DNA of 42,583 bases from Pseudomonas sp. UFMG81 (lineage in GTDB: Bacteria > Pseudomonadota > Gammaproteobacteria > Pseudomonadales > Pseudomonadaceae): the NCBI RefSeq assembly GCF_015354575.1, contig NZ_JACAFQ010000035.1, forward strand, positions 485 to 43,067, given 5' to 3'. A program made the position numbers and the translations under genes. A model generated the notes under the pieces. The model ran no database searches and had not been told where the DNA came from. It saw nothing but the letters and a program-made list of their open reading frames with translations. Shown here one piece after another: positions 8,932 to 17,516 of the stretch (positions within the stretch are counted from its first letter, which is position 1; each line of letters opens with the position of its first letter).

Positions 8932-10529
8932 ACATCGACCTCAGCGCCTTGCACTTCCTGCGGCCCTGGTGGCTGCTGCTGATCCTGCCGGGGCTGTTGC
9001 TGCCCTGGCTGTGGCTGCGCTGGCACGACCTGCACCGCCAGCTGGACGGCATCATCGCCCCGCACCTGGTCGACCACCTGATGATCGCGCCCCGCCAGCA
9101 ACGGCGGTTGCGGCCGGTGCACCTGCTGGCGGCCACCCTGGTGCTCGGCGCCGTGGCGGCGGCCGGGCCGACCTGGGAGCAGGATGTCCCGGACTTTCTC
9201 GATGACCGTGCGCCGCTGATCATTGCCGTCGACCTGTCGCCGTCGATGCAGGCCGACGATGTGCCACCCAGCCGGCTGGCGGCGGCCCGGCACACCCTGC
9301 ACGACCTGGTGCTGCGCCGCGCCGGGGCGCGCACCGCGCTGATCGCTTATGCCGGCAGCGCCCACCTGGTGTTGCCGGCCACCGAAGACCCGACGCTGCT
9401 CGACACCTTCATCCAGGCCCTGGCCACCGACTTGATGGACACCCCCGGCAAGGATGCGCTGGGGGTGATCGACCTGGCGCTGAAGTTGCTGGCGGCCGAA
9501 AACACCCCCGGCACCCTGGTGCTGCTCACCGATGGCGCCGATGCCAGCCAGTTCGCAGCCATCGAAAAACGCTTGTCCGGCACGGCCTTGCAGGTACTGG
9601 TGCTGGCCGTCGGCAGCCAGGCCACCGGGCCCCTGCGCGACGCCCAGGGCCTTCCACGCCTGGACAGCCAAGGGCGGCCGGTGGCCGGGGACTTCGACAA
9701 ACAGGCGCTCCAGGGGCTGGCCAAGGCCGCCGGAGCGCCGCTGGGCAGCCTGACCCTGGACGACGACGACCTGGACTGGATCGAGCTGCACGCGCAACGG
9801 CACTTCAAGGCCGCCAGCGGCGACAGCGCGCAGCTGCACTGGAAGGATGCCGGCTATTGGCTGTGCTGGCCCCTGGCGCTGCTGGTGCTGTTGAGCGTTC
9901 GCCGTGGCTGGCGAGTGAGCTGGCTGCCGGGGCTGCTGCTGGCGCTGTCACTGTCGGGGGCGGCGGAGCCGGCGCGAGCCGGGCCGCTGGCCGATGCGTT
10001 CTTCACCGCCGACCAGCAGGGGCGGTGGGCGTTCGAGCATGAACACTACCCCCAGGCCGCCGCGCATTTTCACGACCCCTACTGGAAAGGCGTCGCCGCC
10101 TATGAGGCGGCGGACTACCAGGCGGCGCTGGCCAGCCTGGGCAAACTGGACAGCGCACCGGCCTGGTTCTACCAGGGCAACAGCTACGTGCGCCTGTTCA
10201 AGTTCCCCCAGGCCATCGCGGCCTACCAGCAGGCCTTGCGCCTGCAACCTGAATTCGCCGAAGCCAAGGCCAACCTGGCGTTGGCCCAGGCCCTGCTCAA
10301 GGACTACGCCGACCAGCAAAAGGCCGGGCCGCCCGATGAGAAGCCCGACAAGGTGGTCGAAGACCAGACGCCCGCCGCCGGTGGCAAGCCGCAGCAGCAG
10401 AAGACGCCCCAGGCCGCCTCGGACCAGCTGTGGCTGAACAACCTCACCACATCCCCCGCGCAGTTTCTCAAGCGCAAGTTTTCGATCCAGGATGCCGCGC
10501 GCCAGCAGGCGGCGAAGGAGGCGCCATGA
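8928..10529 (+). CDS. BatB-like vWA protein fused to TPR domain (BatB-BatC fusion)
   Basis: This 533-residue protein has membrane helices near residues 12-30 and 64-80, then a vWA domain with MIDAS DLSPS (D102, S104, S106) and LLTDGAD. Two more hydrophobic segments lie around residues 305-355. After these, about residues 375-450 form TPR repeats (for example AIAAYQQALRLQPEFAEA). The tail is charged and rich in P, Q and K. In several bacteria BatB (vWA) and BatC (TPR) are separate; here one protein carries both. Start and stop overlap the neighbouring genes by ATGA, so the operon is translationally coupled. Confidence 0.85.
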   Translation: MNIDLSALHFLRPWWLLLILPGLLLPWLWLRWHDLHRQLDGIIAPHLVDHLMIAPRQQRRLRPVHLLAATLVLGAVAAAGPTWEQDVPDFLDDRAPLIIAVDLSPSMQADDVPPSRLAAARHTLHDLVLRRAGARTALIAYAGSAHLVLPATEDPTLLDTFIQALATDLMDTPGKDALGVIDLALKLLAAENTPGTLVLLTDGADASQFAAIEKRLSGTALQVLVLAVGSQATGPLRDAQGLPRLDSQGRPVAGDFDKQALQGLAKAAGAPLGSLTLDDDDLDWIELHAQRHFKAASGDSAQLHWKDAGYWLCWPLALLVLLSVRRGWRVSWLPGLLLALSLSGAAEPARAGPLADAFFTADQQGRWAFEHEHYPQAAAHFHDPYWKGVAAYEAADYQAALASLGKLDSAPAWFYQGNSYVRLFKFPQAIAAYQQALRLQPEFAEAKANLALAQALLKDYADQQKAGPPDEKPDKVVEDQTPAAGGKPQQQKTPQAASDQLWLNNLTTSPAQFLKRKFSIQDAARQQAAKEAP

Positions 10530-11848
10530 GCCGTTGGCTGTTGCTGGCGCTGCTGGGCTTGGCCGCGCTGGCCAATGCCGCCGCCCCTGACGTGCGGGTG
10601 CAGGCGCGCCTGGCGCCCGACAGCGCAGTGATGACCGGGGCCACGGTCAGCCTGGAGGTGGACCTGCTGGTCGACACCTGGTTCACCGACGCCCCCGTGC
10701 TGCCCACCCTGCAACTGCCCGGCGCAGTGGTCACGCCACCCACGGGCGAGGCGCGGCACCTGAACCTGAAGCTCGACGGCAAGGCCTTCTTCGGCCTGCG
10801 TTACACCTACCAGATCACCCCCAGCGTGGCGCAGCGCTTCAGCGTGCCGGCGTTGGCATTCAGCGTGCAGCCCGGCCCGGACAACGTGGCGATCACGGTG
10901 CACAGCCAGCCCCTGTCGTTCGAGGCCAAGGCCCCGGCCGGCGGCACTGGCGAGCAGCGCCTGGTGGCCCGGCAGCTGGAACTGACCCAGGACATCCAGC
11001 GCTCGCACACGCCCCTGCGGGCCGGCGACAGCATTACCCGCCGCCTGCATATCGTCGCCCAGGGCGCCCAGGCGATGCTTATCCCGCCACCCACCTTCGT
11101 CGAGGTCAAAGGCCTCAAGCGTTATGTGCAGACGCCCAGCGTCACGCCGCTCAGCGATGGTCGCGGTGGCACCCTGGGCGGCCAGCGCACCGACAGCGTG
11201 ACCTACGTGGTTTCGGCCGCAGGCAGCTACCGTTTGCCGGCCATCGACGTGCAATGGTCGGACGCCACCAGCGGCGAGCGGCACAGCGCCTCGGTGCCGG
11301 CAATAGAGCTCAAGGCCGAGCAGGGCGCCTACCAGGCGCCGTTCTCGCTCAGCGAAGACCTGCGCGCCCTGGGGCAGGGCGCGCAGCTGCGCATTAACGG
11401 CCACTGGCTGGAGCTTACGGTGTTGCTGGTGCTGGTGGGGGCGCTGGCCTGGGCGGGACGCGCCTGGGGCCGGGCCGCCTGGCAGCGCCTGTGCAACTGG
11501 CGGGCACGCCGCCGGCAAGCGTGGCGCGACTCGCCGGGCTACGCCTGGCGGCAGGCGCGCCGCCAGTGGGCCGCCGAACCGCTGAGGCTCGATGGCCTGT
11601 ACCTGTGGCTGCGGCGTGCCACCGGGCGCTGCACGCTGTCGTCAAGTGAACATCCCCAGGCCGGGAAAACCGAGGCGGATTTGCTAGCCTTTTTCCAGGC
11701 TTTGTATGGCGTCAAGGGTGATGGCGAACACCGCGCCACTGACCGTCGGCACCTGCTGCAAGGCCTGCGCCAACGCGTTGAGTCAGGCAAGGCCGAGCGT
11801 CCTGCCAAGCATGGGCTCAACCCCCTGAACCCTCAGCAAGGACGGTAG
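10526..11848 (+). CDS. BatD family protein
   Basis: This 440-residue exported, membrane-anchored protein has a signal peptide (residues 1-18, LLLALLGLAALANA). A beta-rich periplasmic part contains the two BatD-like modules (RLAPDSAVMTGATVSLEVDL and the DSVTYVVSAAGSYRLPAIDVQW region). A membrane helix (LTVLLVLVGALAWAG, about residue 305) and a basic cytoplasmic tail follow. BatD was named for oxygen tolerance in Bacteroides; the direct function is unresolved. The ATG at 10526 overlaps the stop of the vWA-TPR gene, and a signal peptide starts exactly there. Confidence 0.82.
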   Translation: MSRWLLLALLGLAALANAAAPDVRVQARLAPDSAVMTGATVSLEVDLLVDTWFTDAPVLPTLQLPGAVVTPPTGEARHLNLKLDGKAFFGLRYTYQITPSVAQRFSVPALAFSVQPGPDNVAITVHSQPLSFEAKAPAGGTGEQRLVARQLELTQDIQRSHTPLRAGDSITRRLHIVAQGAQAMLIPPPTFVEVKGLKRYVQTPSVTPLSDGRGGTLGGQRTDSVTYVVSAAGSYRLPAIDVQWSDATSGERHSASVPAIELKAEQGAYQAPFSLSEDLRALGQGAQLRINGHWLELTVLLVLVGALAWAGRAWGRAAWQRLCNWRARRRQAWRDSPGYAWRQARRQWAAEPLRLDGLYLWLRRATGRCTLSSSEHPQAGKTEADLLAFFQALYGVKGDGEHRATDRRHLLQGLRQRVESGKAERPAKHGLNPLNPQQGR

Positions 11849-11851
11849 CCC

Positions 11852-12856
<1,005 letters not shown>

Positions 12857-12962
12857 AGAGGTATCAAAAAAACCGCAGGAGCACAGGGCCTGGCCAGCCG
12901 CCAGCCACCCAGGTGCCCGAAGTCGTGGACGACAGCAGTGACGTGAAACGGAGAGCGTAGCT

Positions 12963-14531
12963 ATGAAGTCCAGTAGAGCATGGTTGTCGGCGGCCGCCCT
13001 CGCGGCCACGGCGACATTAACCGCGGGCGTCGCCTGCGCGGCGGACACGCCGAACATCCTGGTGATCTTCGGTGACGATATCGGCCAGACCAATATCAGC
13101 GCCTATGGCAAGGGGGTGGTGGGCTACCAGACGCCTAACATCGACCGCATCGCCAAGGAAGGCATGATGTTCACCGACTACTACGCCGAAAACAGCTGTA
13201 CGGCGGGGCGCTCGACCTTCATCACCGGGCAGGCATCGCTGCGCACGGGGCTGTCGAAGGTGGGCATGCCAGGGGTGCCGGTGGGCCTGCAGGCGCGCGA
13301 CGTGACCATTGCCCAGGCGCTCAAGGCCAAGGGCTATGCCACCGGCCAGTTCGGCAAGAACCACCTGGGCGACCGCGACGAATACCTGCCCACCAACCAC
13401 GGTTTCGACGAGTTCTTCGGCAACCTGTATCACCTCAACGCCGAGGAAGAGCCGGAGCGGCCGTTCTGGCCCAAGGATGACGAAAGCTTCGTCAAGGCCG
13501 CTTCGCCACGCGGGGTGATCAAGTCCAGCGCCGACGGCAAGATCGAGGACACCGGTGCGTTGACCAAGAAGCGCATGGAAACCATCGACGACGAGACCAC
13601 CCAGGCGGCGATCAACTTCATCGACAAGCAGGTCAAGGCCAACAAGCCGTTCTTCGTGTGGATGAACACCACGCGCATGCACGCCTTCACCCACGTGCGC
13701 GAATCCATGCAAGGGCAGAGTGGCATGCCCGGCAACGAGTACGCCGACGGCATGCTCGAGCACGACGGTGATGTCGGCAAGCTGCTCAAGACCCTGGACG
13801 ACCTGAAGGTCACCGACAACACCATCGTGGTCTACACCACCGACAACGGCCCGAACCAATGGTCCTGGCCGGATGCGGCGACCACGCCGTTCCGCAACGA
13901 GAAGAACTCCAACTGGGAAGGGGCGTTCCGCGTGCCGGCCATCGTTCGCTGGCCGGGCAAGATCAAGGCCGACACCATCAATACCCAGATGATGTCGGGG
14001 ATGGACTGGTTCCCGACCTTGTTGGCCGCAGTGGGCGACACCGACATCAAGGAACGCCTGCTCAAGGGCGCGGATGTGGGCGGGAAGAACTTCAAGGTGC
14101 ACCTGGACGGCTACAACCAGCTGGACATGCTGACCGGCAAGACCGACAAGAGCGCCCGCAACGAGTTCTACTACTTCAGCGACGACGGTGACTTGGTCGG
14201 CATGCGCTACGACAACTGGAAGATCGTGTTCTGCGAACAGCGCGCCCCCGGTGGCCTGAAAGTCTGGAGCGAACCCTTCACCTGCCTGCGCGTGCCGAAA
14301 CTGTTCAACCTGCGCATGGACCCCTACGAGCGTGCCGACGTGGTGTCGGACCAGTACTACGACTGGCTCACCAAGAACGACTTCCTGATCTTCAATGGGG
14401 TCAAGAAATCGGCGGCGTTCCTGCAGACCTTCGTCGACTACCCGCCAAGCCAGCGCCCGGCCAGCTTCAGCATCGACCAGATCCGCGCCGATGTGGACAA
14501 GAAGATCGAGGAGAAGATGAAGAAGCAGTAG
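12963..14531 (+). CDS. Exported arylsulfatase-type sulfatase with C-T-A-G-R active site
   Basis: This 522-residue member of the alkaline phosphatase/sulfatase superfamily hydrolyses sulfate esters, probably in the periplasm. The signal peptide ends at about residue 26 (AGVACA). Metal ligands are visible as FGDD (D38, D39) and TDNG (D294, N295), with basic residues in GKNHLGD (K132, H134). The residue converted to formylglycine is C79 in NSCTAGRSTF. The pentapeptide is CxAxR, not the usual CxPxR. No sulfatase-modifying enzyme (FGE or radical-SAM anSME) is encoded in the window. It lies 106 nt behind the HAD phosphatase gene with its own GGAGA ribosome-binding site. The tail ends in a lysine-rich helix. 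Confidence 0.88.
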   Translation: MKSSRAWLSAAALAATATLTAGVACAADTPNILVIFGDDIGQTNISAYGKGVVGYQTPNIDRIAKEGMMFTDYYAENSCTAGRSTFITGQASLRTGLSKVGMPGVPVGLQARDVTIAQALKAKGYATGQFGKNHLGDRDEYLPTNHGFDEFFGNLYHLNAEEEPERPFWPKDDESFVKAASPRGVIKSSADGKIEDTGALTKKRMETIDDETTQAAINFIDKQVKANKPFFVWMNTTRMHAFTHVRESMQGQSGMPGNEYADGMLEHDGDVGKLLKTLDDLKVTDNTIVVYTTDNGPNQWSWPDAATTPFRNEKNSNWEGAFRVPAIVRWPGKIKADTINTQMMSGMDWFPTLLAAVGDTDIKERLLKGADVGGKNFKVHLDGYNQLDMLTGKTDKSARNEFYYFSDDGDLVGMRYDNWKIVFCEQRAPGGLKVWSEPFTCLRVPKLFNLRMDPYERADVVSDQYYDWLTKNDFLIFNGVKKSAAFLQTFVDYPPSQRPASFSIDQIRADVDKKIEEKMKKQ

Positions 14532-14581
14532 TGCTTGTGCAGGCCTATCGCCGGCAAGCCCCCCTGAAGCTTGCACGTCAC

Positions 14582-14626
14582 CTGTAGGAGCGGCCTTGTG
14601 TCGCGAGAGGGCCGCAAAGCGGCCCC
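14582..14626 (+). repeat. REP element (short type), left half of an inverted pair
   Basis: The sequence is nearly identical to 5264-5308: CTGTAGGAGCGGCCTTGTG, then TCGCGAGA and GGGCCGCAAAGCGGCCCC. It lies 50 nt behind the sulfatase stop and may act as a 3' stabilising or terminating structure. Confidence 0.8.
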
Positions 14627-14650
14627 AGGATTTCAAGTACATCGCAGATT

Positions 14651-14712
14651 GCCGGGGCCGCTTTGCGGCCCTTTCCGGCCGGTCCGGCGCCCCGGCAAGG
14701 CCGCTCCTACAG
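14651..14712 (-). repeat. REP element (long type), right half of an inverted pair
   Basis: This is the inverse of the element at 1699-1757 with essentially the full length retained. It includes the GGCCGCAAAGCGGCCCC stem and the GGCGCCGGACCGGCC block. Confidence 0.8.
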
Positions 14713-14932
14713 ATTCATGCGCAAGACCGTTGCTCCCCCCCGACCGCGTTGATCTCATGTCTTGCTCGATCGCTGTGTGAGCTGGCTTGCCAGCGAAGCG
14801 GCCGGCACAAATCCCAATCCATGCGCTATACCCGTAGGAGCCGATTCATCGTGGCGACTACCCGCGGCGATGGGCGGCAACGCAGCCCGGCTCAAGCACG
14901 TCATCCGTCCACCCCGACAAGGCGTCCCACGC

Positions 14933-17461
14933 ATGGCATCACCCGCGACATCCCCCACTGTCACCGCCGCTCCCGTGGCCCAGGCCCGTCTGGCACTGGC
15001 GCTGCCCGCCACGCTGCTGGTGCTCTCCGGGGCCGCCGGCCTCATCTACCAAGTGCTGTGGATCAAGCAACTGTCGCTGGTGGTCGGTGTGGAAGTGCAC
15101 GCCGTGGCCACCGGCATCAGTGCGTTTTTCGCCGGGCTGGCCTTCGGCGGCCTGCTGTTCGGGCGCTGGGCCGACCGCCTGCGGCGCCCGGTGTTGCTGT
15201 ACATGCTGCTGGAACTCGCGGTCGCCGTACTCGGCGTGGCAGCCACCCTGGGCCTGGCCCGCGCTGCCGGGCCCTTCGCTCGCCTCGAGGCCAGCGCCGG
15301 CCTGCTGGCCTGGGCCTTGCCCTTCACCCTGGTCGGGCTGCCCGCGCTGCTCATGGGCGGCACCTTGCCGGTGCTGGTGCGCGCCTTGGCACCGGCCACC
15401 GGGCAGTTGGCCCAGGCGGGCGGGCGCCTGTATGCGGCCAACACCGCGGGCGCCATCGCCGGCACCTTGCTGGCGGCCTTCGTACTGCTGCCGCGCCTGG
15501 GCGTGACCGGTAGCGCCTATGCTGCGGCCACGCTCAACCTGCTGGCCGCAGGCGGCGGCTGGCTGGCGCGTCGGCGTGACACGGCCTTGCCGGCGCCGGT
15601 CCACAGCCCGTCGGCGACGCGCACCGCGCAAGCCCGGCTGGCCATCGGCCTGTATTGCCTCGCCGGTGGCGTGGCACTGGGCTACGAAGTGGTCTGGAGC
15701 CAGGCGATCGTGCCGTTCATGAGCACCCGGGCCTTCGCCTTCGCGGTGGTGCTGGCCACCTATCTCGGCGGCCTGCTCGCCGGCAGCGCCCTGTATGCCC
15801 GGCGGGCCGACCGCCTGCGTGACCCGTGGGGGCTGTTCGGTCTGCTGATCGCCGTTGCCGGCCTGCTCGCCCTGTTGCAGATCGCCGGGCTCGGGCGCTG
15901 GCTGGTGCTGGCACAAACCCAGGTCGAGGCGCTCGTGCTGCAGGTGTCCGGCAGCGAACTGGCCGGCATGTGCGCACGGTTCGCAGTGGCGGCGCTAAGC
16001 ATGGTGTTCCTGCCCACCACGTTGCTGGGGGCGGCGTTTCCGTTGGCCCTGCGCCTGGCGGTGGACAGCGGCCATGTCGGGCGTGACGTGGGCGCGGTGG
16101 TTGCGCTCAACACCTTGGGCGGCATCGTCGGGGTGCTGCTGACCGGCTTCGTGCTGGTGCCGCAGCTGGGGTTGGTGCGCGCGCTGGGCGTATTGGCCGG
16201 CCTGGCGGCGCTGGTGGGCCTGGTCGCGGTCTGGCGTGGTCAAGGTGTGCGCCGGCCGACGGCCATCGCCGTGGGCGCCGTCGCCTTGGCGTCCCTGCTG
16301 GTGGCGCTGTTGACCCCGCCACAACGCCTGGCTGAACTGCTGCCAGGGGCACGCAACGGCGAGCTCACCTTCTACCACGAGGGCAAGGGCGGCACGGTGG
16401 CGGTGGTCAGCCAGGGGCGCGGCGGGCAGACCTTCAGCCGCTTGTATATCCAGGGCGTGTCCAATACCGGCGATGCCATGCCGTCATTGCGCTACATGCG
16501 CCTGCAAGCGTTGCTGCCGCTGTTGATCCACAGCGGTGAGCCCCGTTCGGCGCTGGTAATCGGCTTTGGTACTGGCATCACCGCCGGGGCCATGCTGCGC
16601 TTTCCGGGCCTGGAGCGGCCGGTAGTGGCCGAATTGCTGCCCGAAGTGTTGCAGGCGGCGCCGCTGTTCAACGGCAACTTCGCCGCCGTGTCCGACCCAC
16701 GCCTGCAGATCCGCCTGCGCGATGGCCGCCGCGAGTTGCTGCGTAGCGACGAGCGCTATGACCTGGTGACCCTGGAGCCTCCGCCACCTTCGGCGGCCGG
16801 GGTGGTCAACCTGTATTCCCGTGATTTCTACGCGCTGGCCGCCGCGCGCCTGCAACCCGGCGGGCTGGTGGCCCAGTGGCTGCCACTGCCGACCCAGAAC
16901 GAAGAAGACAGCCGTGCACTGGTGCAGAGCTTCATCGAGGTGTTCCCCCATGCCACGCTGTGGACCACCGAATTCCACGAAATGCTGTTGATTGGTTCAT
17001 TGCAGCCGCAGCGCCTGGACCTGCCACGCATTCGCCAGCGCCTGGCAGCGCCTGCGGTAGCCGCCGCGCTGGCCGAGGTCGGGGTCGATTCGGCGCAGGC
17101 ACTGTTGGCGACCTTCATCACCGACCGTGCCGGCTTGCAGCGCTTTGCCGGGGATACACCACCGGTCACCGACGACCAGCCGGGCATCGAGTACGCCGCC
17201 TGGGTGCGGCCACGGGAGATCACCCGGGTGCTGCCGACGTTGCTGGCGCTGCGCCAGGCCCCGCCCCTGGAAAATGCAGAACCCGCCTTCGGCGCTGCGC
17301 TGAACGACCGCTGGCGCAGCCTGCAACGCTTCTACAGCCTGAGCCTGCACGCCTACAACGGCAACCGCCAGGCCTGGGCCCGCGAGGCCCGCGAGCTGGC
17401 CTTGAGCGACGGCCAGAACCCTTACTTCCGCTGGTTCCTGGGCCCCGGCGCCGGCCAGTGA
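14933..17461 (+). CDS. Multi-spanning membrane protein fused to spermidine-synthase-like domain
   Basis: This 842-residue fusion has about 470 N-terminal residues of membrane helices (roughly 12-14 segments) resembling a transporter. A C-terminal Rossmann domain follows with spermidine-synthase character: the SAM-type loop GFGTGITAG, VVAELLPEV, and DGRRELLRSDERYDLVTLEPPP. In true spermidine synthases the segment after YD(V/L) carries the catalytic aspartates (D-S-S/T-D-P). Here it reads LEPPPP (E615), so aminopropyl transfer is doubtful. Fused MFS/spermidine synthase proteins are a known annotation class of unknown function. I chose the ATG at 14933 because a hydrophobic N-terminus begins soon after; only a weak AAGG precedes it. 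The REP pair separates it from the sulfatase. Confidence 0.8.
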   Translation: MASPATSPTVTAAPVAQARLALALPATLLVLSGAAGLIYQVLWIKQLSLVVGVEVHAVATGISAFFAGLAFGGLLFGRWADRLRRPVLLYMLLELAVAVLGVAATLGLARAAGPFARLEASAGLLAWALPFTLVGLPALLMGGTLPVLVRALAPATGQLAQAGGRLYAANTAGAIAGTLLAAFVLLPRLGVTGSAYAAATLNLLAAGGGWLARRRDTALPAPVHSPSATRTAQARLAIGLYCLAGGVALGYEVVWSQAIVPFMSTRAFAFAVVLATYLGGLLAGSALYARRADRLRDPWGLFGLLIAVAGLLALLQIAGLGRWLVLAQTQVEALVLQVSGSELAGMCARFAVAALSMVFLPTTLLGAAFPLALRLAVDSGHVGRDVGAVVALNTLGGIVGVLLTGFVLVPQLGLVRALGVLAGLAALVGLVAVWRGQGVRRPTAIAVGAVALASLLVALLTPPQRLAELLPGARNGELTFYHEGKGGTVAVVSQGRGGQTFSRLYIQGVSNTGDAMPSLRYMRLQALLPLLIHSGEPRSALVIGFGTGITAGAMLRFPGLERPVVAELLPEVLQAAPLFNGNFAAVSDPRLQIRLRDGRRELLRSDERYDLVTLEPPPPSAAGVVNLYSRDFYALAAARLQPGGLVAQWLPLPTQNEEDSRALVQSFIEVFPHATLWTTEFHEMLLIGSLQPQRLDLPRIRQRLAAPAVAAALAEVGVDSAQALLATFITDRAGLQRFAGDTPPVTDDQPGIEYAAWVRPREITRVLPTLLALRQAPPLENAEPAFGAALNDRWRSLQRFYSLSLHAYNGNRQAWAREARELALSDGQNPYFRWFLGPGAGQ

Positions 17462-17516
17462 GGGCTGTGCTATCACTACAGGCATGCCGTTCGCCCCACA
17501 GGCCAGGGAGTGTGCA

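Larger units (their letters stand above)
14532..14932. other. Intergenic region with an inverted REP pair
   Basis: About 400 bases hold a short-type REP at 14582-14626 facing a long-type REP at 14651-14712. Further on is a small inverted repeat, GCTGGCTTGCCAGC, at about 14780-14793. The frame of the next gene is open upstream to 14762, but that part has no ribosome-binding site or recognisable protein features. I see no other gene here. Confidence 0.5.
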
